From Prevotella sp. MA2016 (GTDB lineage: Bacteria; Bacteroidota; Bacteroidia; Bacteroidales; Bacteroidaceae), in contig NZ_JHUW01000006.1 of the NCBI RefSeq assembly GCF_000619825.1, positions 434,001-498,000 of the forward strand: a DNA stretch of 64,000 nucleotides, in the 5' to 3' direction. The position numbers and the translations under genes are program-made. Under the pieces are notes generated by a model. It did no database searches and was not told where the DNA came from. It saw nothing but the letters and a program-made list of their open reading frames with translations. Shown piece after piece: positions 19,756-27,073 of the stretch (position 1 is its first letter; every line of letters starts with the position of its first letter).

Positions 19756-20751
19756 ATGAAGATATTAGTAACTGGGGCGAGTGGCTTTATTGGCTCGTTT
19801 ATTGTTGAGGAAGCACTCCGTCGTGGCTTTGATACTTGGGCTGCGGTGCGAGGAAGTAGTTCTAAGGCTTATCTGCAGGATGAGCGCATCAACTTTATTG
19901 AGTTGAACCTCTCGTCGAAAGACCAACTTGTAGAGCAACTGCGTGGGCATCGTTTTGATTATGTGGTGCACGCTGCTGGTGTGACCAAGTGTTTGGATAA
20001 ACAAGATTTTTTCCGAATCAATACCGAGGGTACCAAGAATCTTATCGATGCACTCTTGGAGGTGGAGATGCCACTGAAACGATTTGTGTTTGTGAGCAGT
20101 CTCAGTATTTTTGGGGCTATCCGTGAACAACAGCCTTATCAGGAAATCAAGGAGACTGACACCCCACAGCCTAATACGGCCTATGGACGCAGTAAGTTGG
20201 CGGCCGAACAGTATCTTGAGCAGATGGCCTCTCGCGTACCTTATATAATATTACGTCCGACAGGTGTCTATGGCCCTCGCGAAAAGGACTATTTTATCAT
20301 GGCTAAGAGTATCAAGCAGCACTCCGACTTTGCTGTGGGATATAAGCGGCAGGATATTACCTTTGTATATGTAAAGGATGTGGTGCAAGCCGTATTCCTG
20401 GCTTTGTATAAGGGTAAAAATGGTCGTAAGTACTTCTTGAGTGATGGTAATGTGTATCAAAGTGCCACATTCAGCAATCTTATCCGTGAGGAACTGGGCC
20501 ATCCTTGGTGGATTCGTATCAAGGCACCTATCTGGGTGCTGCGCGTGGTGACATTCTTTGGCGAATATATAGGTAGGTTGACCGGTAAGGTTACTGCCCT
20601 CAATAACGATAAGTATAACATCCTGCGTCAGCGCAATTGGCGATGCGATATTCAGCCTGCAGTGAGTGAGTTGGGTTACAAACCCCAGTATGATCTGGAA
20701 CATGGCGTTAAGGAAACAATCAAATGGTATCAGGATAACCGATGGCTATAA
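19756..20751 (+). CDS. NAD-dependent epimerase/dehydratase (extended SDR)
   Basis: 331-residue nucleotide-sugar or lipid-modifying SDR. The N-terminus MKILVTGASGFIGS gives the Rossmann GxxGxxG motif; the catalytic Tyr-Lys pair is in TAYGRSKLAAE, with a Ser in VSSLSIFG upstream. The substrate cannot be told from the sequence. The end overlaps the start of the PAP2 gene by 10 bases, suggesting coupled translation and a related role, possibly in envelope lipid or glycan synthesis. The start is fixed by the promoter box at 19729. Confidence 0.85.
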   Translation: MKILVTGASGFIGSFIVEEALRRGFDTWAAVRGSSSKAYLQDERINFIELNLSSKDQLVEQLRGHRFDYVVHAAGVTKCLDKQDFFRINTEGTKNLIDALLEVEMPLKRFVFVSSLSIFGAIREQQPYQEIKETDTPQPNTAYGRSKLAAEQYLEQMASRVPYIILRPTGVYGPREKDYFIMAKSIKQHSDFAVGYKRQDITFVYVKDVVQAVFLALYKGKNGRKYFLSDGNVYQSATFSNLIREELGHPWWIRIKAPIWVLRVVTFFGEYIGRLTGKVTALNNDKYNILRQRNWRCDIQPAVSELGYKPQYDLEHGVKETIKWYQDNRWL

Positions 20752-21698
20752 AGAAATTATTTGAGATAGAAAAGAAACCTCATAAGGGTTTGATGGCTTT
20801 TGAGTGGGCCGTGATGGCTTATCTGGTGTTCACGTTGCTGCTCATTGTCATTACCTACACCAAGTTACAGGCTCCTGGTGCGATGATATGGGGACGTGTA
20901 CAGGTGGTCATCTCTACATTGGCCCTGTGGGGTGTGTATCGCATGATTCCATGCCGACTCACGATGATGTTCAGAGTGGCATTGCAACTCATATTACTGT
21001 CGTGGTGGTATCCGGATACTTTCGAGATAAATCGTATCTTCCCGAATCTCGACCATGTGTTTGCCGGCTATGAGCAGCAGTTGTTTCATTGTCAGCCAGC
21101 CTTGCTGTTCTCACAGAAGATAAGCAATCCGGTGTTTAGTGAGCTGATGCATCTGGGGTATGCCTCGTATTATCCGCTGATAGCACTTGTGATATTCTAC
21201 TATTTCTGGTATCGCTATCAGGAGTTCCTGCGTGTGGCATTCATCCTCCTGGCGTCGTTCATGCTTTATTATGTCATCTTTGTGCTGCTGCCTGTTACAG
21301 GACCGCAGTATTACTATCTGGCGGCAGGCGTAGAGCAGATAGCACAGGGGAACCTGCCGAATATCGGTGATTTCTTTGCTACGCACTCTGAGTCGCTGAC
21401 CACACCAGGATGGCAAGATGGCTTCTTCTATCAGTGTGTTGCCAGCGCTCATGACGCAGGTGAACGTCCTACAGCAGCCTTCCCAAGTAGTCATGTGGGT
21501 ATAACCACTATTCTGCTGCTGCTGGCATGGCATGCTCGTAATAAGAAGTTGTTGTACGCACTTCTGCCTTTTTATGTGCTGATGTGTATGGCTACTGTTT
21601 ATATCCAAGCCCACTATGCGATTGATGTGATAGGTGGTTGGGTTTCGGCATTTGCTATTTACGCCATTTTGTTTTTTTTATCGAAAAAATTTGTTTGA
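20742..21698 (+). CDS. PAP2-superfamily integral membrane phosphatase/phosphotransferase
   Basis: Polytopic membrane protein of 318 residues with about six hydrophobic helices. The PAP2 motifs are near the C-terminus: GPQYYY, AFPSSHVG and HYAIDVIGG, the last two carrying the catalytic His residues. The family includes lipid phosphatases and inositol-phosphoceramide-type synthases; Bacteroidota use such enzymes for sphingolipid or inositol lipid head groups, but the reaction here is inference. It overlaps the upstream SDR gene. The greA promoter begins inside its last codons. Confidence 0.8.
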   Translation: MAIKKLFEIEKKPHKGLMAFEWAVMAYLVFTLLLIVITYTKLQAPGAMIWGRVQVVISTLALWGVYRMIPCRLTMMFRVALQLILLSWWYPDTFEINRIFPNLDHVFAGYEQQLFHCQPALLFSQKISNPVFSELMHLGYASYYPLIALVIFYYFWYRYQEFLRVAFILLASFMLYYVIFVLLPVTGPQYYYLAAGVEQIAQGNLPNIGDFFATHSESLTTPGWQDGFFYQCVASAHDAGERPTAAFPSSHVGITTILLLLAWHARNKKLLYALLPFYVLMCMATVYIQAHYAIDVIGGWVSAFAIYAILFFLSKKFV

Positions 21699-21721
21699 TT
21701 CGAAAATAATGTTTATCTTTG
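21690..21721 (+). promoter_or_regulatory. Promoter of the greA leader
   Basis: TTTG at 21690-21693, 20-base spacer, TATCTTTG at 21714-21721: a full Bacteroidota consensus. Transcription would begin near 21727, about 115 bases before greA. Confidence 0.7.
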
Positions 21722-21759
21722 CATCCGATTAAGTAAGGATAAGACATTTTATAAAATAG

Positions 21760-21799
21760 GGATTCCGACACAACGTGAGTCGGGATTCTTTTCTTTTTT
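21760..21799 (+). terminator. Rho-independent terminator inside the greA leader
   Basis: A 10-bp stem with two G-U pairs (21760-21769 with 21779-21788, core TCCGAC/GTCGGG), a nine-base loop and a T-rich tract TTTTCTTTTTT. It lies between the greA promoter and greA, so it would end a leader RNA of about 70 bases unless it is read through. Confidence 0.7.
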
Positions 21800-21841
21800 G
21801 TCCATCCAAGTAATAGTGTAAATTAATAAAATTGAATAGTT

Positions 21842-22309
21842 ATGGCATACATGTCACAAGAAGGCTACGACAAACTGATAGCCGAACTGCAGCGTTTAGA
21901 AGGTGTTGAGCGTCCAAAGGCGTCAGCAGCTATCGCCGAGGCCCGTGAGAAGGGCGACCTGAGTGAAAATTCTGAGTACGATGCCGCTAAGGAGGCACAG
22001 GCTCATCTTGAGGATAAAATCAATCAGTTGAAGATGACAATCTCAGAAGCAAAGATCATCGATACCAGCAGATTGAGTACTGATTCTGTACAGATCCTGT
22101 CTAAGGTTGAGATGACTAATCTTACCAACAAGGCTAAGATGACCTACACTATCGTGAGTGAGAGTGAGGCTAACTTGCGTGAGGGTAAGATCTCTATCCA
22201 GACACCTATTGCCCAGGGCTTGCTCAACCACAAGGAAGGTGATGAGGTGGAGGTGAAGATACCTCGTGGCGTTATCAAGCTGCGCATCGATAAGATTACC
22301 GTGGGATAA
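21842..22309 (+). CDS. greA: Transcription elongation factor GreA
   Basis: 155-residue factor that stimulates RNA polymerase to cleave backtracked transcripts. The N-terminal coiled coil (about 1-75) carries the tip acids in KGDLSENSEYDAAKEAQ; the C-terminal FKBP-like domain follows and contains ISIQTPIAQGLL and GDEVEVKIPRG. Length and motifs are normal. Preceded by a leader with its own terminator; followed after 20 bases by a HIT protein gene, probably one transcript. Confidence 0.95.
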   Translation: MAYMSQEGYDKLIAELQRLEGVERPKASAAIAEAREKGDLSENSEYDAAKEAQAHLEDKINQLKMTISEAKIIDTSRLSTDSVQILSKVEMTNLTNKAKMTYTIVSESEANLREGKISIQTPIAQGLLNHKEGDEVEVKIPRGVIKLRIDKITVG

Positions 22310-22329
22310 GATATAATTGATAATTGAGT

Positions 22330-22722
22330 ATGGATATATTTAGCAAAATCGCTGCAGGCGAGATTCCCAGCTACAAGTGTGCTGAGAACGAAGAGTTCTA
22401 TGCTTTCCTCGATATCAATCCATTGGTAGAGGGGCATACGTTGGTGATTCCACGTCGCGAAGTTGATTATATCTTCGATATGACCGATGATGAGCTGGCG
22501 CGCTATCAGGTGTTTGCAAAACGTGTGGCTTTGGCCGTGAAGAAAGCATTCCCTTGCAAGAAGGTTGCACAGGTAGTGCTGGGTCTTGAAGTGCCCCACG
22601 CACATATCCACCTCATCCCTATGCAGAGTGAGGCTGATGTGGATTTCCGTCGTGAAAAACTGAAGCTTACTGAAGAACAGTTTAAAGCGATTGCTGAAAA
22701 AATACGTGGTGAGTTTGTGTGA
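22330..22722 (+). CDS. HIT-family nucleotide hydrolase
   Basis: 130-residue histidine-triad protein, start ATG at 22330 (an in-frame TTG 6 bases upstream is unlikely). The triad HAHIHLIP is at about residues 96-103, with the family's N-terminal IFSKIAAGEIPSYK stretch. Such proteins hydrolyse AMP-linked metabolites such as adenosine phosphoramidate or Ap4A. It ends exactly where manC ends on the other strand, and both stop codons lie in one inverted repeat. Confidence 0.92.
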   Translation: MDIFSKIAAGEIPSYKCAENEEFYAFLDINPLVEGHTLVIPRREVDYIFDMTDDELARYQVFAKRVALAVKKAFPCKKVAQVVLGLEVPHAHIHLIPMQSEADVDFRREKLKLTEEQFKAIAEKIRGEFV

Positions 22723-22734
22723 TTACACAAACTC
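22711..22734. terminator. Inverted repeat shared by the 3' ends of two convergent genes
   Basis: 10-bp arms (GAGTTTGTGT at 22711-22720, ACACAAACTC at 22725-22734) with loop GATT. The repeat includes the last codons and stop codons of both the HIT gene and manC, so both proteins end in Glu-Phe-Val. No T-run follows on either strand; whether it ends transcription is open. Confidence 0.55.
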
Positions 22735-23823
22735 ATCACCATATTTAATCCTTACCTCATTTACATATTTCTTCACCATCGATGAGTTGTCGCTCTTCTT
22801 GCAGATGAGTAGTACTCCGTCTTCTTCGGCAACAATATAACCTTCCAGACCATTGAATACCCCAAGTTTTCCTTTAGGGAGTTTGATGATGTTGTTTTTG
22901 CAATCTTCAAGAATCACTTCTGAGTCCATCACAACATTGTCGTCGTTTACCTTGTGCATCACTTCGTAGATAGCATGCCATGTGCCCAGGTCGGCCCAGC
23001 CAAAGTCGCACTTCATCACAAATACGTTGTTGTCACTTTGCTCTAAGATGGCATAGTCGAGTGAGAGGTTGGGGTAGCGAGAATAGTTCTCGGCCACAAA
23101 CTTGGCTTCTTCTTCCTCTGTGTAGTTGGGATTCTCGTAGCGTAATTTGCGAAGCACCGATGGGAAAACATGCTCAAATGTGTCGAGCAGGTGATAGGCG
23201 CTGGAGATGAAGATACTCGTGTTCCAGTAAAACTCGCCGCTCTCCATAAACATACGTGCAAAGTCGCGTTCAGGTTTCTCGGTGAATGACTTTACCTTAT
23301 ATACATCGGGCTTGCAACTCAGGTCGCCAAGCTGGATGTAACCATATCCGGGTTCAGGGCGCGTGGGCTTTACACCCATTGCCAGGAGAACATTGTTCTC
23401 TTTGACATAGCCTATGCCTATATCTATGCTATGGACAAATGAAGCTTCATTCAGTATCAACTGATCGCTTGGCGATACGACAATGTTGGCATCTGGCGTT
23501 TGGTGCAGAATACGCATAGCTGCCCATGCTACGCTGGGGGCAGTGTTGCGATGTATGGGTTCTACAATAATATTTCTGGTGGCAACTTCAGGTAGCTGCT
23601 CTTTTACTAAATCGAGATAGCCTGCGCATGTACATATTAATATATTCTCAGGAGGCAATATCTTTGCAAAGCGATCGTAAGTTGACTGTAATAATGTACG
23701 GCCTGTGCCAAAGAGGTCTAAGAACTGTTTGGGGTGCTGCTCTCGGCTAACAGGCCATAATCTCTGGCCGCGACCCCCTGCCAGAATCACGCAGTAATTT
23801 TTTTTATCTGTTATTTCCATCAT
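22723..23823 (-). CDS. manC: Mannose-1-phosphate guanylyltransferase
   Basis: Makes GDP-mannose from mannose-1-P and GTP for envelope glycans and GDP-fucose. The nucleotide-binding motif VILAGGRGQRLWPVS and the PKQFLDLFG stretch are at the N-terminus; VEPIHRNTAPSVAWAA and the FTEKPERDFA motif follow. It lacks the C-terminal isomerase domain of bifunctional enzymes (about 367 aa). The start is placed at the ATGATG at 23823/23820, since an in-frame start at 23853 would lie within the -7 box at 23851-23858. The region upstream is shared with the tRNA-Leu promoter. Confidence 0.92.
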   Translation of the reverse strand: MMEITDKKNYCVILAGGRGQRLWPVSREQHPKQFLDLFGTGRTLLQSTYDRFAKILPPENILICTCAGYLDLVKEQLPEVATRNIIVEPIHRNTAPSVAWAAMRILHQTPDANIVVSPSDQLILNEASFVHSIDIGIGYVKENNVLLAMGVKPTRPEPGYGYIQLGDLSCKPDVYKVKSFTEKPERDFARMFMESGEFYWNTSIFISSAYHLLDTFEHVFPSVLRKLRYENPNYTEEEEAKFVAENYSRYPNLSLDYAILEQSDNNVFVMKCDFGWADLGTWHAIYEVMHKVNDDNVVMDSEVILEDCKNNIIKLPKGKLGVFNGLEGYIVAEEDGVLLICKKSDNSSMVKKYVNEVRIKYGDEFV

Positions 23824-23850
23824 TAGGATTTTAGTATTATATTCTACCTG

Positions 23851-23882
23851 CAAACATACGCATTTTTTATGAAACTAGCAAG
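23851..23882 (-). promoter_or_regulatory. Promoter of manC
   Basis: On the minus strand CTTG (23879-23882), 20-base spacer, TATGTTTG (23851-23858), giving a leader of about 20 bases before the ATG at 23823. Confidence 0.6.
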
Positions 23883-23908
23883 AAAAATAGAGTTTTTTTT
23901 CATTTTCT

Positions 23909-23939
23909 TTTGGTAATTCAAATAAAAGTAGTATCTTTG
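23909..23939 (+). promoter_or_regulatory. Promoter of tRNA-Leu
   Basis: TTTG (23909-23912), 19-base spacer, TATCTTTG (23932-23939), 35 bases before the mature 5' end. Close to consensus. Confidence 0.7.
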
Positions 23940-23974
23940 CACCCGCTTTAGGAGATGTAACAGTTTTCTGTTAA

Positions 23975-24059
23975 GCCCAGATGGCGGAATCGGTAGACGC
24001 GCTGGTCTCAAACACCAGTGGAGCAATCCATCCCGGTTCGATCCCGGGTCTGGGTACCA
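23975..24059 (+). tRNA. tRNA-Leu (anticodon CAA)
   Basis: 85-base tRNA with a 7-bp acceptor stem GCCCAGA/TCTGGGT, D-loop GGCGGAATCGGTAGACGC, anticodon loop CTCAAAC (anticodon CAA, reads UUG), a variable arm longer than in class I tRNAs and the T-loop GGTTCGATCC. Discriminator A and an encoded CCA end the gene. The D-arm and long variable region identify leucine. Confidence 0.95.
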
Positions 24060-24083
24060 AGAAATAAGTTTTCCAAGAGCAGC

Positions 24084-24117
24084 AGTGTTGTGAGTAAATA
24101 CTTGCAACACTTTTTTT
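24084..24117 (+). terminator. Terminator of tRNA-Leu
   Basis: AGTGTTG (24084-24090) pairs with CAACACT (24105-24111), with an inner AGTA/TACT pair, followed by seven T residues. Confidence 0.7.
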
Positions 24118-24139
24118 ATTTTAAAAAATGCAAATTAAT

Positions 24140-24170
24140 TTTGTTTACTCAGTTAATGTCTATAATTTTG
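24140..24170 (+). promoter_or_regulatory. Promoter of the mannose operon
   Basis: TTTG (24140-24143), 19-base spacer, TAATTTTG (24163-24170), 37 bases before the ATG at 24208. Confidence 0.7.
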
Positions 24171-24207
24171 CAAGCGCAAATTCTAAACTTAAGTACATTA
24201 ACTAACA

Positions 24208-25929
24208 ATGAGGAAAGCTAATTATGACAAGTTTCCTTCTACGAAGTATGAAGGGACTATTGTGCAAGGCTGGGAGGCCATCATTGCCCAATTGAAGGAA
24301 GCAATGAAGCATCAGGTTTTGTGCGTAGATTTCTATACTGGTGTATATGAGGAGGCTATTATCCGTGAGTTTTCGGGTTTAGGGAGAGTCATTCGTACAC
24401 GTGATCTCATGAAACCTGAGTCAGAAATCAGAAAGATGACAGCCCCTTTCATGACCGATGATGTGCTCTTTGGTTATGTAACCAACCTAAAGTTGGACGA
24501 TTTTTTCTGTTCTGATAAGTTGGAGGCGGTTCGTGAGGAGTTGACGTCGGTGACAGAGCCTACTATTATAATAGGTATAGGCGCGTGTGAAGTGGCACCA
24601 TCTGGTGCGCTGAAAGTCTATGTCGATATGGCGCGCTGGGAGATCCAGCAACGTTTCCGTAGGCACGAAGTGAAGGCCTTGGGTGTTGACAACCGTGACG
24701 ATGCCGTCTCAATTCAATATAAAAGGGGCTTGTTTATCGACTGGCGCGTATTAGACAAGTATAAAGATAAATGTTTTGCCGATATCGACTGGTGGTTGGA
24801 TACGCATATACCAGCAGTACCCAAAATGATAGATAAGGCAACGTTCTTCAAAGGTATAGAGCTCACCTCAAAGACACCTTTCCGTGTTGTGCCATTCTTT
24901 GATCCAGCCCCATGGGGTGGACAATGGATGAAAGAGGTGTGCGATCTGGATCGTTCGGTATCAAACTTTGGTTGGTGCTTTGATTGTGTGCCCGAAGAGA
25001 ATAGTTTGTTGTTTGAGGTGAATGGTGTTCGTTTTGAATTACCTTCTGTCGATCTGGTCTTATTGAAAAGCAGACCGTTGCTTGGTGAGCCTGTTGAGGC
25101 TCGTTTCGGTAAGGACTTCCCCATCCGTTTCGACTTCCTGGATACGATGGGAGGTGGAAACCTGAGTCTTCAGGTTCATCCTACCACTCAGTTTATCCGT
25201 GAGAATTTCGGAATGTATTATACTCAGGATGAGAGCTACTATCTGTTGGATGCCGGTAAAGAGGCTGTTGTCTATCTGGGATTGAAAGAAGGTATTGATA
25301 AGGAAGCGATGATAGCCGACTTGCGCCAAGCACAAAAAGGCGATCTCGTGTTTGATGCTGAGAAATATGTGAATAAGATAGATGCCAAGAAACATGATCA
25401 TTTCCTGATTCCTGGCGGTACGGTGCATTGCTCTGGTTCGGAGAGTATGGTTCTGGAGATCAGTTCTACACCCAATATCTTTACTTTCAAGTTGTGGGAC
25501 TGGCAGCGATTAGGATTAGACGGAAAGCCGCGTCCGATTAATGTGGAGCGTGGTAAGGATGTTATCGACTGGGGGCGTGATACAAAGTATGTGTATCAGC
25601 ATCTGCGCAATCAGTTTGAGGTTGTGGCAGAAGGTGACGGTTGGACAGAGGAGCGCACAGGACTGCATCGGAATGAGTTTATAGAAACACGTAGGCATAC
25701 CTTCAGTGAGGCTGTCACGCATCATACCGATAATGGGGTGAATGTGTTTAATTTGATAGAAGGTGAGGAGGCTGTCATTGAGAGTCCTACCCATGCGTTC
25801 GAACCCTTCGTGGTGCATTATGCAGAGACCTTCATCGTACCGGCCTGCGTGGGTGAATACACTATTCGTCCTTTCGGTCTTTCAGAAGGGAAGACATGCA
25901 TGACCATAAAAGCTTATGTACGTTGCTAA
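24208..25929 (+). CDS. Class I mannose-6-phosphate isomerase, long form with extra N-terminal domain
   Basis: The C-terminal 300 residues are a type I phosphomannose isomerase: LSLQVHPT (metal His), the DESYYLLDAG stretch with a metal Glu, and IPGGTVHCSG with the last metal His, followed by the LEISSTPN motif. It converts mannose-6-P to fructose-6-P. The first about 250 residues are not part of the standard enzyme; they look like an alpha/beta domain distantly like a nucleoside or uridine kinase (TIIIGIGACEVAPSG then DDAVSIQYKRGLFIDW) without a P-loop. Total 573 aa against about 320 for the short form. First gene of an operon with ROK, GH92 and MFS genes, so catabolism of released mannose is the likely job. 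Confidence 0.85.
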   Translation: MRKANYDKFPSTKYEGTIVQGWEAIIAQLKEAMKHQVLCVDFYTGVYEEAIIREFSGLGRVIRTRDLMKPESEIRKMTAPFMTDDVLFGYVTNLKLDDFFCSDKLEAVREELTSVTEPTIIIGIGACEVAPSGALKVYVDMARWEIQQRFRRHEVKALGVDNRDDAVSIQYKRGLFIDWRVLDKYKDKCFADIDWWLDTHIPAVPKMIDKATFFKGIELTSKTPFRVVPFFDPAPWGGQWMKEVCDLDRSVSNFGWCFDCVPEENSLLFEVNGVRFELPSVDLVLLKSRPLLGEPVEARFGKDFPIRFDFLDTMGGGNLSLQVHPTTQFIRENFGMYYTQDESYYLLDAGKEAVVYLGLKEGIDKEAMIADLRQAQKGDLVFDAEKYVNKIDAKKHDHFLIPGGTVHCSGSESMVLEISSTPNIFTFKLWDWQRLGLDGKPRPINVERGKDVIDWGRDTKYVYQHLRNQFEVVAEGDGWTEERTGLHRNEFIETRRHTFSEAVTHHTDNGVNVFNLIEGEEAVIESPTHAFEPFVVHYAETFIVPACVGEYTIRPFGLSEGKTCMTIKAYVRC

Positions 25930-25950
25930 CCAAATAACTTGTAGCTACTT

Positions 25951-27054
25951 ATGTATCAACACGATAAAAGAATAGTACTGACGCTTGATGCGGGAGGTAC
26001 AAATTTCGTTTTCTCGGCTATACAAGGCTGTAAGGAATTGCTTGAACCCATCCATCTGGCTGCAGTGACCGATCATACAGAGAAATGTCTGCAGGTGCTT
26101 GTCGAAGGGTTCTCGCAAGTGATGGATAAACTGGATGAAGTACCTGTGGCCATCAGTTTTGCCTTTCCAGGTCCCGCTGATTATGAACATGGCATCATTG
26201 GCGACCTGCCAAACTTCCCCTCGTTTCGAGGTGGTGTGGCGTTAGGACCGTTTCTGGCAGAAAAGTTTGGTGTGCCTGTTTTTATCAATAACGACGGGAA
26301 CCTGTTTGCTTACGGTGAGGCACTTGCTGGTTCGTTGCCTGCCATCAACCAGCAGCTGAAGGCACATGGGTGTGACAGGCGTTATAAGAATCTTATAGGC
26401 GTCACTTTAGGAACGGGGTTTGGTGCAGGTGTGGTCATAGATGGGAAGCTGTTGACCGGTGATAACGGTTGTGGTGGCGATTTGTGGCTGATGCGCAACA
26501 AGAGATATCCGGAGCTGATAGCCGAAGAGAGTGTGAGTATCCGTGCCATCCGTAGAGTCTATGGTGAGTTGGCACAGACCGATGCCAGTATGCTTACTCC
26601 AAAAGATATCTTTGATATTGCAGAAGGCGCAAAGATGGGTAATCCGTCGGCTGCTATCGCTGCTTTTGAGGCACTAGGAGAGATGGCTGGTGCTGCTATC
26701 GTTAATGCGCTTAACATCGTTGATGGTATAGTGACCATAGGTGGAGGCGTATCAGGTGCTGCCAAATATATTATGCCAAGACTGATGATGGAACTGAAAG
26801 CGCAGTTGAAGACATTTGGTGGTGACTCTTTCCCTTGTCTGCAGATGGATGCCTATAACCTGACAGACCAGGCAGAACTGACTGCATTCCTGGAAGGGAA
26901 AGACCTGTTTGTACAGGTTCCCATGATCGGAAGACAAGTCAGATACGTCTGTGAAAAGAAGATTGGTGTGACATTATCTGAATTGGGTGCTAGTCGCGCT
27001 ATTGCCTTAGGTGCATATACATTTGCATTGGCACAACTTGATAACAATAGATAA
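25951..27054 (+). CDS. ROK-family sugar kinase
   Basis: 367-residue ROK protein with no DNA-binding domain, so a kinase rather than a repressor. The phosphate motif is LTLDAGGTNFVFS near the N-terminus; the catalytic Asp is in INNDGNLFAYGE and the second phosphate loop in GVTLGTGFGAG. The usual ROK zinc cluster CxCGxxGC is absent (the region reads GDNGCGGDLWLM). Between a mannose-6-P isomerase and an alpha-mannosidase, the natural substrate is likely mannose or another hexose; this is inference. Gap to the previous gene 21 bases, to the next 19. Confidence 0.88.
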   Translation: MYQHDKRIVLTLDAGGTNFVFSAIQGCKELLEPIHLAAVTDHTEKCLQVLVEGFSQVMDKLDEVPVAISFAFPGPADYEHGIIGDLPNFPSFRGGVALGPFLAEKFGVPVFINNDGNLFAYGEALAGSLPAINQQLKAHGCDRRYKNLIGVTLGTGFGAGVVIDGKLLTGDNGCGGDLWLMRNKRYPELIAEESVSIRAIRRVYGELAQTDASMLTPKDIFDIAEGAKMGNPSAAIAAFEALGEMAGAAIVNALNIVDGIVTIGGGVSGAAKYIMPRLMMELKAQLKTFGGDSFPCLQMDAYNLTDQAELTAFLEGKDLFVQVPMIGRQVRYVCEKKIGVTLSELGASRAIALGAYTFALAQLDNNR

Positions 27055-27073
27055 CTTAAAACATAACACAAAA

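Noticed and set aside
25951..27054. ROK-family repressor (NagC type)
   Set aside because: There is no N-terminal helix-turn-helix; the protein begins directly with the kinase phosphate loop.
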